A stretch of 64,000 bases of DNA from Ignavibacterium sp. (GCA_018335755.1 JAGXRK010000050.1:173277-237276), one strand, 5' to 3'. Shown: positions 36,811 through 45,703, numbered from the stretch's first letter. Made by a program: numbers and translations. The notes: generated by a model not told the origin, from the letters alone.

Positions 36811-36950
36811 ATAGCCACGCTCTTTAGAGCGTGGAGTTAATCGAACCAATCAAACACTGGACTTTAGTCCAGTTACTAATAAATCTTTAGGCTAAAGCCA
36901 CAACTTCCTATATGCGTCAAATTCTCCGGCATAAATGCCGGAGCTATTAT
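36811..36950. repeat. BIME-like multi-hairpin element, copy 1
   Basis: In the 271-base gap 3' of the first FIST gene. Hairpins: CCACGCTC-TTTA-GAGCGTGG (36815-36834), ACTGGAC-TTTA-GTCCAGT (36856-36873), CTTTAG-G-CTAAAG (36885-36897) and CTCCGGCA-TAAA-TGCCGGAG (36924-36943). The outer two are preceded, reading inward from each side, by AATAGC, so the element has inverted ends. The loop is TTTA or TAAA in three of the four. Confidence 0.8.
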
Positions 36951-36995
36951 TAATTGTGTGACAAAATTAAAGCCCGCGGCTATCAGATTTCTTTA

Positions 36996-38138
36996 TTATT
37001 TTTCTTTTAATACAACTACACAACAAGTATTGTTATGAAATTCGTGCTTTCCTCTTTTCGATTTTCCATATTCTCCATAGCTGAAAAATCCAATCATTGG
37101 TGCATTCCATATTTTTATTACGCGATCAATTTCTTCGCTTGTCATAATACCAAGCGATAAATATCTGCTGACGCAGGAAAACATAATCACTGCATCTGCA
37201 TCTTGTGCCTGTTCATCTTTCAATTCTTTACATTCAGATTCTACTGTATCAATCACATCAAAATCAGGCGGTAATGAAAACCGTACTTTAGAACCTTCAG
37301 AAATATTACCGGCACAAACCAAAGAGCGATCTTCAGCATTACCCAGCATCGCCGTTCTCATCACCGATGGAGCGTCTTCTCTTTCCAGTTGCAGCGGATA
37401 ATATGCACCAAGATTGAAAACAGTATTAGTGAGAGGCTGCTCATCTAAGGTGAGTCCAAGGTATTTCATAACCAAATCCAATGCGGGCTTATCATCAATC
37501 GTGTAAACGATATTACCGCTGCTTTTGGTAATTGTTTTGGTGATGCCTATGGGTTTCCAACCGCAGGTGGCAACCCCGGATATTTCTACCTTGTCCTCGT
37601 CAATAATCAGAGCTATCAGACCTGTGATGCTGCTTTTGCCAAGAGTGAACGCTTTTGGTCCGGTCAGCGTAAGGTCGTCACCAGCCATACCGCCAAAAAT
37701 GGTGGCTCCTTCTCCGAATCCATCTTCAATACCTTTGATTATTTCCTCGCCATCCATTTCATTACTCCAGCCGGATAAAATGATGAATGCCGGGTTTACG
37801 AAGATTTTTTTACCTTTCTCACCAAGCTGTTTTGCAATTTCAAAATCAGAACTATCCCCGGCTTCCAGAAATAATAATTTGAAATAAGAAGGATTCATAT
37901 CCAGCAGCATAATTGTAATACTTCCTTCTTCTATTTCACTGCTGATAAATTCACCGGAAGAAGTTGCACCGAATATTTGAATTCCTTTATTATCTAATAT
38001 TTTGCAAATGGCATCTAAATCCTGCTTGAATGATAAAAAGACAATTGCTAAAGTTGGTTTAAAACCATCGGATAAATTTTCTGCCAGTGTAGTTTTAATT
38101 TCTTCCGGTGATTTTCCTTTTATTGATTTTGCTTTCAT
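36996..38138 (-). CDS. FIST-domain sensor protein 1
   Basis: A cytosolic protein of 380 residues made of FIST_N (~10-210) and FIST_C (~220-365) domains. FIST proteins are predicted small-ligand (possibly amino-acid-like) receptors that are usually fused to or neighbours of signalling proteins; here it is stand-alone. Visible features: start MKAKSIKGKSPEEIK, LAIVFLSFKQD, IFGATSSGEF, IFGGMAGDD (the FIST_N glycine turn), CGWKPIGITKTITKS, and the C-terminal MIGFFSYGEYGKSKRG followed by the FHNNTCCVVVL strand. It is the first of four paralogues in 36.9-42.2 kb, next to the coiled-coil phosphatase. No output domain is present, so it probably acts by binding a partner. Confidence 0.92.
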   Translation of the reverse strand: MKAKSIKGKSPEEIKTTLAENLSDGFKPTLAIVFLSFKQDLDAICKILDNKGIQIFGATSSGEFISSEIEEGSITIMLLDMNPSYFKLLFLEAGDSSDFEIAKQLGEKGKKIFVNPAFIILSGWSNEMDGEEIIKGIEDGFGEGATIFGGMAGDDLTLTGPKAFTLGKSSITGLIALIIDEDKVEISGVATCGWKPIGITKTITKSSGNIVYTIDDKPALDLVMKYLGLTLDEQPLTNTVFNLGAYYPLQLEREDAPSVMRTAMLGNAEDRSLVCAGNISEGSKVRFSLPPDFDVIDTVESECKELKDEQAQDADAVIMFSCVSRYLSLGIMTSEEIDRVIKIWNAPMIGFFSYGEYGKSKRGKHEFHNNTCCVVVLKEK

Positions 38139-38191
38139 AAAAATATTCTCAAGAAAATAAAGTTAGTTTTTTAAAACAAGCGGTAATGCAT

Positions 38192-38515
38192 TTAAAGGAC
38201 AACTTCACTTATCTGAGCAACCGGTTCAATATCAGTAAAGTTCGGCAGGTCTACCATTAAAGCATTAAAATTAGGTCCAAAAGATTGCTGAAAACTCTGC
38301 AATGTATCAAAATACATATTAATGATTGCTACAAAAGGTGCGGGTGAACCCGGTACAAGTCCGCCTAATCCAGATTCAATACTATAACTCTTAAGCGCAT
38401 CACCTAAAGATTTTGTAAGTAGTGATAAATGATTATTACTGTAATATTCCAAATCAAATTTTTTCCCTTCAGAATATGGGTATAATACACTTACTTTAAC
38501 CATTCCTTTTTTCAT
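38192..38515 (-). CDS. EthD-family small protein (dimeric alpha/beta barrel)
   Basis: A 107-residue protein like EthD-family reductases or ferredoxin-fold dimeric barrels: a first strand KVSVLYPYSEGKKFDLEYY, a conserved NNHLSLLTKSLGDALKSY (His helix) and LGGLVPGSPAPFVAIINMYF. The family was named for an ethyl tert-butyl ether degradation gene, but functions are mostly unknown. The ATG at 38515 is backed by a very good Shine-Dalgarno (AAAAAGGAG). It is interleaved between FIST genes 1 and 2 on the same strand, so it may handle or bind a compound sensed by the FIST proteins; this is inference. Confidence 0.8.
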   Translation of the reverse strand: MKKGMVKVSVLYPYSEGKKFDLEYYSNNHLSLLTKSLGDALKSYSIESGLGGLVPGSPAPFVAIINMYFDTLQSFQQSFGPNFNALMVDLPNFTDIEPVAQISEVVL

Positions 38516-38549
38516 TTTGTACTCCTTTTTTATTGTTGTTTAACATTGA

Positions 38550-39695
38550 TTATTTCTCTTTTAAAGCTACACAGCACGTTGTAAGATTATGCATTTCAAG
38601 ATTGCCGTTTGTTGCTCTTGCTAATTCTGCATTGGAAAACATTCCTGCCATCGGCACATTCCAGATTTTACTTACGCCTTCTATTTCCATATTCATCATT
38701 GGTCCAAATGCAAGAATTCTTCCTGCACAGCTAAATACCACAAGGGCATCTACTTCAGGTATCTCTTTTTCTTTCAGTTCCTTTGCACCTTCAATTACTT
38801 TTTCCATCACATCGAAGTCGGGTGGAAGTGAGAACCTGATTTTGGAACCCTGTGGTACAGTTCCGCTGCAAATGAATGATCCGTCATCCCAATTAACAAT
38901 TAGTCCCGGCCGCATTATCGGGTCGCCTGTTTCTCTCTGCAATTGAAGGGGTAAGGTTGTTGCAATTTCCAGAGCAGTATCCTGGTTTGCAGTTTCTTTA
39001 TTAATATTAGTAATTCCGCCATACTTAATTGTTAGATCAAGAACTGGAACATCGTCAACTGTATAAACATGATTTCCTTTGCTCTTTGTAACTGTTTTTG
39101 TTGTTCCTACGGGTTTCCAGCCGCAAGTAGCTTTACCCTTTATGGTAATTTTGCTTTCATCTAAAGCCAAGGCAACCACACCTGAATTACTTGATTTCCC
39201 ATTCGTGAAAACAAACTGTTCGGTAAAAGCATAATCATCTCCTGCCATCCCTCCAAAAACGTTTACCTGTTTTCCGCATACGTCTTCAAAGCCAAAAAGC
39301 AATTGTTCGGCATCGGTTTCCATATTGCTGCCGGCAATCAAAAAAGCAGGTGCAGCAAATATTTCTTTCGACTTTTGCGCAATATTTCTGGTTGCTTCCC
39401 GGTAATTATTTTGCTGAAATTCTTCAAACAATATGCTGAAATAATTTTTATTAATATCCATCAGAAGAATGACTGTGGATTCTTTTCCAAGCTCTTCATC
39501 TATAAACTCACCATTGGTGGTTGCACCAAAGATGGCAATACCTTCATTATCTAATGATTTGCAGATAGCATCGCGGTCTTGCTGCATTGATAAAAAAACA
39601 ATAGCTAATGTGGGCTTAAAACCATCATCCATACATTCAGTCAAAGCGGATTTAATTTCTTCTGTAGATTTTCCTTTTAGTGATTTTGCTTTCAT
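38550..39695 (-). CDS. FIST-domain sensor protein 2
   Basis: A 381-residue paralogue of FIST 1 with the same two-domain layout. It begins MKAKSLKGKSTEEIKSALTE and shares IFGATTNGEF, VFGGMAGDD, CGWKPVGTTKTVTKS, VYTVDDVPVLD and the C-terminal MAGMFSNAELARATNGN. FIST_N and FIST_C are expected to form a pocket for an unidentified small ligand. It has no enzymatic or DNA-binding domain. The gap of 34 bases to the EthD gene suggests one transcript. Divergence from FIST 1 is substantial, so the duplication is old. Confidence 0.92.
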   Translation of the reverse strand: MKAKSLKGKSTEEIKSALTECMDDGFKPTLAIVFLSMQQDRDAICKSLDNEGIAIFGATTNGEFIDEELGKESTVILLMDINKNYFSILFEEFQQNNYREATRNIAQKSKEIFAAPAFLIAGSNMETDAEQLLFGFEDVCGKQVNVFGGMAGDDYAFTEQFVFTNGKSSNSGVVALALDESKITIKGKATCGWKPVGTTKTVTKSKGNHVYTVDDVPVLDLTIKYGGITNINKETANQDTALEIATTLPLQLQRETGDPIMRPGLIVNWDDGSFICSGTVPQGSKIRFSLPPDFDVMEKVIEGAKELKEKEIPEVDALVVFSCAGRILAFGPMMNMEIEGVSKIWNVPMAGMFSNAELARATNGNLEMHNLTTCCVALKEK

Positions 39696-39783
39696 AGAAT
39701 CTTTTAATTAGTTATTAAATTTTATCGTTAACCATTGTCAAAAGGACTCCTATGGAGAAACGGTTATTCCTTTTTTGTCTTTT

Positions 39784-39866
39784 ATATAGCCCACGACTTA
39801 AGTAGTGGGTTAATGGAAATAATTTTTGATATACAAACTGTTTTAACAGTTTCCAATTCTTCTGGA
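39784..39866. repeat. BIME-like multi-hairpin element, copy 2 (degenerate)
   Basis: In the gap 3' of FIST 3. TATAGC is followed by the imperfect hairpin CCCACGACTT/AAGTAGTGGG (39790-39809), then AAACTGTT-TT-AACAGTTT (39835-39852) and a weak AATTC/GGAATT pair before the stop of FIST 3. The order and the GTTAATnGAA string after the first hairpin match copy 1. Confidence 0.55.
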
Positions 39867-39867
39867 A

Positions 39868-41010
39868 TTATATTTTTTCTTTTAATGCTACCCAGCTTAC
39901 CGTTGTTCCGTGAAATTCACAGCGGCCCTCATCCAGTTTTCCGAATTCACCCAATGAAAAAAAGCCCAGCATAGGCTTGTTCCATGTTGCAGCCAGCCCA
40001 TCTATTTCTGTTGTAATCATGGGCCCAAATGTGCCCAGCCTGCCAACGCAGGAAATAATTAGCATGGCATCCGCCTCAGGCATATCCTTTTCTTTGATAG
40101 TCTTTGTACTTTCCACTACTTTATCAATCACATCAAAATCCGGTGGCAGAGAGAAACGAAAAAGGTCACCTTCCTTTACTTCACCTCCTATCATTACTGA
40201 TTGATTGGCAGTGTTGAAAAATAGAGCTGGCTTCATTATTACATTTCCTGATTCTCTCTCAAATTGTAAAGGATAGCCAAGGTCAGTAGGAAGCAGCCCG
40301 CTCGCCTGGTTGGTAGAAATTATTATTTCATCTCCTAAAAACCGCTGGATGACATTCATTGCCGGCTCATTATCAATAGTAAAAACCCAGGAGCCTTCAC
40401 TTTTTGTAATTTTTTTGGTTGTGCCAACCGGTTTCCATCCTGAAACTGCCAATCCATTTATTAAAATTTTGTCCTGGTCAATAATGAGTGCAAGCACCCC
40501 CCCTTTACTGGATGAGGCATTGGTGAATAAAATACCTGAGAAATCATCGGGGTTACCAGCTACACCGCCCATAATGGTGGCACCCTGACCTGCCGCATCC
40601 GTTAAACCCCTAATCAATTCATCGCCAGACATTCTGAAATCTATTGGTGAAATGATGAAGCCGGGATTCGCAAATAGGTTCTTTCCGGTTATTCCCGCCT
40701 GCTGTCCAGCCTCATACGCAGACGACCCTCCGTAATCGTTTAGTACAATTCTGAAATATTCCGGTTTCATATCCATTAGCATTGCTACAATATCATCAGA
40801 TTCCATCCCTTGTTCGGTAAATTTTTGCGGTGCAGTGATCCCGAAAATCGCAATACCTTTTACCTCAAAAATTGATTGGAGTTGTTCAGTATCTTTATTG
40901 TTGCTTAAAATGATGATGGCGAGTGTAGGTTTAAATCCATCAGACATACATTCAGCCAAAGCAGTATTAATTTCTTCAGGCGATTTTCCTTTTATTGATT
41001 TTGCTTTCAT
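39868..41010 (-). CDS. FIST-domain sensor protein 3, divergent pocket
   Basis: A 380-residue paralogue with FIST_N and FIST_C. It starts MKAKSIKGKSPEEINTALAE and keeps IMGGVAGNP, SGWKPVGTTKKITKS and MLGFFSLGEFGKLDEGR. Where the other three have IFGATxxGEF it has IFGITAPQKF, so the Gly-Glu-Phe part of the motif is lost, and the FIST_N turn is changed from GGMAGDD to GGVAGNP. I infer an altered or lost ligand preference. It lies 13 bases from FIST 4, so the two are very likely co-transcribed, FIST 4 being the upstream gene. Confidence 0.92.
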   Translation of the reverse strand: MKAKSIKGKSPEEINTALAECMSDGFKPTLAIIILSNNKDTEQLQSIFEVKGIAIFGITAPQKFTEQGMESDDIVAMLMDMKPEYFRIVLNDYGGSSAYEAGQQAGITGKNLFANPGFIISPIDFRMSGDELIRGLTDAAGQGATIMGGVAGNPDDFSGILFTNASSSKGGVLALIIDQDKILINGLAVSGWKPVGTTKKITKSEGSWVFTIDNEPAMNVIQRFLGDEIIISTNQASGLLPTDLGYPLQFERESGNVIMKPALFFNTANQSVMIGGEVKEGDLFRFSLPPDFDVIDKVVESTKTIKEKDMPEADAMLIISCVGRLGTFGPMITTEIDGLAATWNKPMLGFFSLGEFGKLDEGRCEFHGTTVSWVALKEKI

Positions 41011-41023
41011 ATAAATCCTGTTT

Positions 41024-42181
41024 TTATTTTTCTTTTAATGCAACCCAACTGCAGGCACCGGAGTGAAAATACTGCCTTCCATTTTTATTTTTTCCAAATT
41101 CACCGTAAGTGAAAAAGCCAGCCATCGGACTTTTCCAAACTTCTGCCAATCCCTCATTTTCATAAGTTACCAGAGGACCTAATACCGGCGCTCTGCCTGC
41201 ACACGAAAAAACAAGTAATGCATCTGCATCAAAACCACTTGCAGCTTTTAATCGAGTTGCTTCTCCGGTTATCTCTTCTGCAATATCAAAATCAGGAGGC
41301 TGTGAAAACCAAAATTCGGTTCCTTCGGGCATTTCCATATCGGTGACCAACGCATTTTCCTTATGATCAATCCGCATTGGGGATTTTAGTATTGTTTCAC
41401 CGTCGCCTCTTTCTACTATAAATGGAAACGTGAATGAGAGTTCATTCAGTAAATCAAAGTTTTTGTCGTCCTTGTTTTCAACTTTACCTAAATATTTCAG
41501 GTACATTTCTACAGCCGGTTTATCATCGATTGTATAAACCAAATTACCGGCACTCTTTGTTACTTTTCTTGAAATGCCCATTGGTTTCCAACCTGTAATG
41601 GCCATCCCTTGTAATGTAACTTTATCCCCATCCAGTACCAGAGCAGCTACACCAAAATCTGTTTCATTGCCGTGTGTAAATACATAACTGCCTGAAAGCG
41701 TCATATCATCACCTGCCAGACCGCCCCAATATGTAACTTTTGCTCCAAGAACAGATTCAAAACTGTTTACCAGTTTTTCTCCATCGAAAACATCCCCTTT
41801 GCTATTTACTCCGGTACTCAATACGATCATTGAAGGATTGTTAAATGCTTTCAAAGCCCGGTTGGATAACTTACCAGCAGTTTCACTTAATAGATTTTCT
41901 CCAAATGGTTCATAAAGCAGTGAATAGGCATCGCGATTAAGATCCAGCAATAAAATAACAATCCCTCCTTCATCCTGATAACCGTTTATAAATTCTCCGC
42001 AGGAAGTTGCGCCGAACAGATCAATGTTCTCTTTATGCAGGATTTCACTGACGGCTTTGCGATCTTGTTTAATGGAGATAAATACTATGGCTAGTGTAGG
42101 TTTGAATCCATCTGACATACTTTCCTGTATAGCAGTTTTTATTTCGTCAGGCGATTTTCCTTTAATTGATTTAGCTTTCAT
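41024..42181 (-). CDS. FIST-domain sensor protein 4
   Basis: About 385 residues from the ATG at 42181 (MKAKSIKGKSPDEIKTAIQE); I chose this over the ATG three codons upstream because all paralogues begin MKAKS. FIST_N has LFGATSCGEF and YWGGLAGDD; the FIST_C part has TGWKPMGISRKVTKS, VYTIDDKPAVE, WFSQPPDFD and MAGFFTYGEFGKNKNGR. It is the first gene of the FIST set in transcription order, preceded by 138 bases of A/T-rich sequence in which a promoter is expected but was not identified. Confidence 0.92.
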   Translation of the reverse strand: MKAKSIKGKSPDEIKTAIQESMSDGFKPTLAIVFISIKQDRKAVSEILHKENIDLFGATSCGEFINGYQDEGGIVILLLDLNRDAYSLLYEPFGENLLSETAGKLSNRALKAFNNPSMIVLSTGVNSKGDVFDGEKLVNSFESVLGAKVTYWGGLAGDDMTLSGSYVFTHGNETDFGVAALVLDGDKVTLQGMAITGWKPMGISRKVTKSAGNLVYTIDDKPAVEMYLKYLGKVENKDDKNFDLLNELSFTFPFIVERGDGETILKSPMRIDHKENALVTDMEMPEGTEFWFSQPPDFDIAEEITGEATRLKAASGFDADALLVFSCAGRAPVLGPLVTYENEGLAEVWKSPMAGFFTYGEFGKNKNGRQYFHSGACSWVALKEK

Positions 42182-42319
42182 AAAATTCATATAAATAAAA
42201 TTAATATTAACGTTTCCACCCTTAGAACATATTCTTTTCCATATAAAAGCATATTAAGAAATTATTGACTGAAAAGATGACCCCACTTATTGAAAGTAAA
42301 AATGGTTTTTCGATTTAAT

Positions 42320-43663
42320 TCAATTTTTAAGGTAATTAAATTCTAAATCATCCACTTGCTTTTGATGTTTTCCAAAGTTGATGAATCTTATCAGGACTAA
42401 CATTACAGACGCAAAAAGGACATAAGTAAGGATTACATATTCCCAATTAAATAAATGTTTTAAAGGACCTATTAAAGCTGCGCCTGTTGCCAGACCAAGG
42501 TTAGAAATTGCCATATATAGCGTAAACTGAGTTGCGGAAACTCTTTTCCAGCATAACTGCATTGCGGATGCAAAAATGGCTATCGTTGTAAAAGTTAATA
42601 GAACATAAAAACCAATTATAAAGCCTGTAACAAATAACTCAGTTTGCCATAGATCTTTAAAGTAAGACATTACGGCAGCAAGCAAAATCAGCAAACTCAA
42701 ATAAACGGTTATCATTTTTACTTTACCGAAATAATCAATAAGAAAACCGCCGATAATCATTCCTCCTATACCCGATATTAAATTTGCTGTAGCAAAGATC
42801 TGCGAATATTGAGTATCCGCCCATCCCAATTCCTGAACAGTAAAAACAGGAAGAACTGTATCAATCAATCCTCTGCCCATTGAATAACTAAAAACCGCTA
42901 TACCCATCATTAAACTTACAGGCAAAAAGAAAACTTTATATAAACTTTTAAAGATTCCCTTCCAGCTGTGTAATTGAATTTTCTCAGCGGCTTTTGAGGC
43001 TTCTCCTTTAGTCCATGGTAACAATTTTTCACCAGGTCTTTCTCTTAGAAACAGCGGAATCAAAATAATAAAAGAAATAGTTAATGAGAATGAAACTATC
43101 GCATAGAAATATCCATACTGACTCATTATCAAGCTTCCGGCGGCAACAGAGGCAGAAATTCCTAATGTTTTTGATCCCCACATTAAACCATTTGCTCTTG
43201 CCTGCTGATCGACAGGCAAAATATCAATCGCCATTCCGTCAACAGCAATATCCTGTGACACACCAAAAAAACTTACCACAAAACCTACTATCATCAATGC
43301 CGGTAAGTTGTTGATAGGATCTGTTATTAGAGACATTGATAAAAAACTTAAAATTAATCCCAACTGACCAAGCAAAACCCACGGTCTTCGTCTGCCCATT
43401 GCCAGATAAGTAAACCTATCCATAACGGGGGCATTAATTATTTTAAAACTCCAGGGAAGTCCAATTGCTGCTACGTAACTTCCAATTTCTCCGGGACTAA
43501 TACCATTCATTGCCAGCCAGGCAGGTATTGCATACCATAACAAACCTTCGGGAATTCCCTGTGCAACATAAAGTGCGGCAAAGGAAAAATATCTTAAAAA
43601 AGTATTTTCAGATAATGCAGGGAAAGTTTTCCGCGTAACCTGATTAGATTTTATAAACAGCAT
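42320..43663 (-). CDS. MFS permease, AmpG-like (PAT family)
   Basis: An inner-membrane protein of 447 residues with about 12 helices. The N-terminal half is typical of the AmpG/PAT group: ALYVAQGIPEGLLWYAIPAW, IGLPWSFKIINAPVMDRF, GRRRPWVLLGQ (the MFS loop 2-3 signature region) and GVSQDIAVDGMAIDIL. AmpG imports muropeptides for peptidoglycan recycling, but PAT members also carry acetyl-CoA or other ligands, so the substrate is open. It is a single gene in the - strand run, between the FIST genes and the small exported proteins; no functional link with them is evident. Confidence 0.87.
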   Translation of the reverse strand: MLFIKSNQVTRKTFPALSENTFLRYFSFAALYVAQGIPEGLLWYAIPAWLAMNGISPGEIGSYVAAIGLPWSFKIINAPVMDRFTYLAMGRRRPWVLLGQLGLILSFLSMSLITDPINNLPALMIVGFVVSFFGVSQDIAVDGMAIDILPVDQQARANGLMWGSKTLGISASVAAGSLIMSQYGYFYAIVSFSLTISFIILIPLFLRERPGEKLLPWTKGEASKAAEKIQLHSWKGIFKSLYKVFFLPVSLMMGIAVFSYSMGRGLIDTVLPVFTVQELGWADTQYSQIFATANLISGIGGMIIGGFLIDYFGKVKMITVYLSLLILLAAVMSYFKDLWQTELFVTGFIIGFYVLLTFTTIAIFASAMQLCWKRVSATQFTLYMAISNLGLATGAALIGPLKHLFNWEYVILTYVLFASVMLVLIRFINFGKHQKQVDDLEFNYLKN

Positions 43664-43763
43664 TCATTGACTTTCAACAAATTATTTTAGAATAGCTTTT
43701 CACCCTTTTTAAGTATTAGAAGATGTCATCTTTAAATTAAAGATGACACCTTTATGCAAAAAA

Positions 43764-44192
43764 CTACCTGCTTGGTGGAGCAGGATACTGATTACGAACA
43801 GTATAAATATTATCCTTATGTGCATGGAAATATTTTACTGTCTCTCCCCACGCCCCCGGATGCCTTTTGCCAATTCTGCTTACATATTCATCCCAGAATT
43901 TTTCAAATGAGGTCATATCTTTAATCGTATACCAGATATTAGAATTCCATTCATCTCCCCAGGCATGACCGAAAAAGCCAAAACTATAAATGAATCCCTC
44001 ATCTACAAGTTCTTTTAAGATTGGAACAAAAACAGAATCAGTAATTTTATTTACCTTAGCGACATCACCCATTGATACCATATTAAAGCTTACAATCAGT
44101 AATGGCTGCTCGTTGTTTTGTGCGAAATTATTTTCGCTGAGAAAAAGAAATGCAACAAGAATTATTGCAAAGATTTTTGTTGTTTGTTTCAT
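43764..44192 (-). CDS. Small exported protein of unknown function
   Basis: A 142-residue protein with signal peptide MKQTTKIFAIILVAFLFLSE... cleaved near FAQ. The mature part has an alternating strand/helix layout (LLIVSFNMVSMGDVAKVNKI, then SFEKFWDEYVSRIGKRHPGA) that could be a ferredoxin-like dimeric barrel, but I recognise no family. The Shine-Dalgarno AAAAGGAG and the first residues of the signal peptide are nearly identical to those of the genes at 44832 and 45335, so this gene shares their leader. It is probably a periplasmic binding-type protein; this is speculative. Confidence 0.75.
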   Translation of the reverse strand: MKQTTKIFAIILVAFLFLSENNFAQNNEQPLLIVSFNMVSMGDVAKVNKITDSVFVPILKELVDEGFIYSFGFFGHAWGDEWNSNIWYTIKDMTSFEKFWDEYVSRIGKRHPGAWGETVKYFHAHKDNIYTVRNQYPAPPSR

Positions 44193-44215
44193 AGCACTAG
44201 CTCCTTTTAGTTTGT
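44193..44215 (-). promoter_or_regulatory. Shared leader with strong RBS (copy 1 of 3)
   Basis: The 23 bases before the ATG at 44192, read on the - strand, contain ACTAAAAGGAGCTAGTGCT. The same block with one or two changes occurs before the ATGs at 45281 and 45703, in each case followed by ATGAAACA. The identity extends beyond what a ribosome-binding site needs. Confidence 0.65.
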
Positions 44216-44266
44216 TATTGAATGTATTAATTGTTTTAGAAAACCTATTTCAATTATAAGCTTGAA

Positions 44267-44791
44267 TTACTTTTTCCCGGCAGCCGGAGGCACCATTGTA
44301 AATCCCAGCTGCTCCATGAGATCCTGATTATCAAAAGCAACTATCTCTTTTGTAACCTTACCATTTGCAATATGTACGATGGATAAACCCCAGATATTTA
44401 CAGATTTACCTGTGGGAGGCATCTGGCCGGGACCGGTATTCGTTCCTGTTAAAACCCAGCGGGTAACACCGCCATTTTCAGCATATAGTGTATTATCTAA
44501 AGTTAATTTAAGATCAGGATAAGCCGTTCTGAAATCTGCAATAGCTTTTTTATATCCTTCAACACCATTAGCCTCCGGCTGATTGTTTACAATCCGCACA
44601 AAGTCCGGGGCAAAGATCGCATCCAGAGCGTCTATATTTCTTCCATTCCAGGCATTCTCCAGTTTATCTACTATCGGTTTCATTTCTACAGAGGGATCTG
44701 GTTTTGGCTGCTGACATCCAGTTGCAAATAATACAGCGATTAATAAAAATAGTGAACCAGTTTTTAAAGATGTGTTAATTAATTTTGACAT
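44267..44791 (-). CDS. NTF2/SnoaL-like lipoprotein
   Basis: A 174-residue protein with a lipoprotein-type signal (LIAVLFATGCQQ; Cys26 as acyl site, with Ala instead of Leu at -3). The mature region resembles SnoaL/ester-cyclase NTF2-like folds: VDKLENAWNGRNIDALDAIF, VEGYKKAIADFRTAYPDLKL, NIWGLSIVHIANGKVTKEIV. NTF2-like cups bind small hydrophobic compounds and may isomerise or hydrolyse them; the substrate is unknown. A strong AAAAAGGAGG precedes the start. It is flanked by other small exported proteins on the same strand, and a second NTF2-like gene lies next upstream. Confidence 0.82.
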   Translation of the reverse strand: MSKLINTSLKTGSLFLLIAVLFATGCQQPKPDPSVEMKPIVDKLENAWNGRNIDALDAIFAPDFVRIVNNQPEANGVEGYKKAIADFRTAYPDLKLTLDNTLYAENGGVTRWVLTGTNTGPGQMPPTGKSVNIWGLSIVHIANGKVTKEIVAFDNQDLMEQLGFTMVPPAAGKK

Positions 44792-44831
44792 ATAATGCCT
44801 CCTTTTTGTATAAGTGAAATATTAATTTAGA

Positions 44832-45281
44832 TTAAAACATTTTTGAAAAGTGCATATGAGCAATAAGCCATTTACCATTTTGCTTTACTGTTACCATAGT
44901 AGCTCTTCCACTTTGATAATTCATTGTTCCGCCTTTTTCCATCCAGGTAAAAGTGTAGTAACTGGTTACAACTGCTGAATTACCATTGTAAATCTGAGTT
45001 TGAAAATCCTGTCCATGATAATTAACGTAGGCGAGTTCTGCAGTCCCTTCAATAAATCCCTTCCAGGCAGCTGCATCGTGTAGCAAAGTAGATCCGACAT
45101 AAGGAAATGCTGTATTATCTTCTGTAAATAATGACCAATAGGTTTTGTAATCCTGTTTATTAAACGCCTCAGCTGACTTAGCAGATAAAGCTCTTATATC
45201 TTCTTTATCACCGGCAAAAGTACTGCTTACAAATGCAGTAAACAGAAAAATGAATAGAAATAATTTTGTTGCTTGTTTCAT
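44832..45281 (-). CDS. Exported NTF2/SnoaL-like protein
   Basis: A 149-residue protein with signal peptide MKQATKLFLFIFLFTAFVSSTFAG. The mature part is an NTF2-like domain: DIRALSAKSAEAFNKQDYKT then the SLFTEDNTAFPYVGST strand, and the C-terminal WLIAHMHFSKMF typical of DUF4440-like members (RNGKWLIAHxH pattern). It probably binds a small molecule in the periplasm. The leader and signal peptide are close copies of those at 43764 and 45335. There is no obvious sequence evidence for enzymatic residues beyond the cup fold. Confidence 0.82.
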   Translation of the reverse strand: MKQATKLFLFIFLFTAFVSSTFAGDKEDIRALSAKSAEAFNKQDYKTYWSLFTEDNTAFPYVGSTLLHDAAAWKGFIEGTAELAYVNYHGQDFQTQIYNGNSAVVTSYYTFTWMEKGGTMNYQSGRATMVTVKQNGKWLIAHMHFSKMF

Positions 45282-45300
45282 AGCACCAGCTCCTTTTAGT
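45282..45300 (-). promoter_or_regulatory. Shared leader with strong RBS (copy 2 of 3)
   Basis: ACTAAAAGGAGCTGGTGCT immediately before the ATG at 45281, differing by one base from copy 1 at 44193-44215. Confidence 0.6.
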
Positions 45301-45334
45301 TTGATGATGATTTTAATTAAAGAAAATTCAAGAT

Positions 45335-45703
45335 TTACTCTTTAGTTTTCATTTCAATTTGAATTAGTTCAAAAGGTTTATCACCTACATTTTCACCCTG
45401 ATGTGTTGTTGCAGGCACCCAACTGAAAAATCCTTTCTTAAAATTACGATCCTCTGTTTTGCCATCAGGGAATGTGAATTTTCCCTTTGCATCGCTTAAA
45501 AAAATCACCATACCTTCAGGATGAGAATGCATTATGCCTTTCTCTCCGGGTGCATAAGTAATTCTTAAAACCCGTACCTGATCATTTTCAAACTCGACTT
45601 TATAATGTTTGGGATCCACCTTTGCCGCATCCTGTGCAAAGCTGAATCCGGATAAAAGTATCACTGCAAATAATACAGTGAAAATTGAAAGTAACTGTTT
45701 CAT
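45335..45703 (-). CDS. Exported cupin-domain protein
   Basis: A 122-residue protein with signal peptide MKQLLSIFTVLFAVILLSGFSFAQ and a single small cupin: VRVLRITYAPGEKGIMHSHP gives the first metal-binding motif (His-Ser-His and a downstream Glu-type position in EGMVIFL), and WVPATTHQGENVG the second (His). A metal-dependent or ligand-binding beta-barrel in the periplasm is likely. No enzyme activity can be stated. It shares its leader and signal peptide type with the neighbouring exported proteins; it is the first gene of that group in transcription order and has a 365-base gap upstream. Confidence 0.85.
   Translation of the reverse strand: MKQLLSIFTVLFAVILLSGFSFAQDAAKVDPKHYKVEFENDQVRVLRITYAPGEKGIMHSHPEGMVIFLSDAKGKFTFPDGKTEDRNFKKGFFSWVPATTHQGENVGDKPFELIQIEMKTKE

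Noticed and set aside
42320..43663. Beta-lactamase induction role for the AmpG-like permease
   Set aside because: No AmpR, AmpD or beta-lactamase gene is in the window; only the transporter family can be supported.
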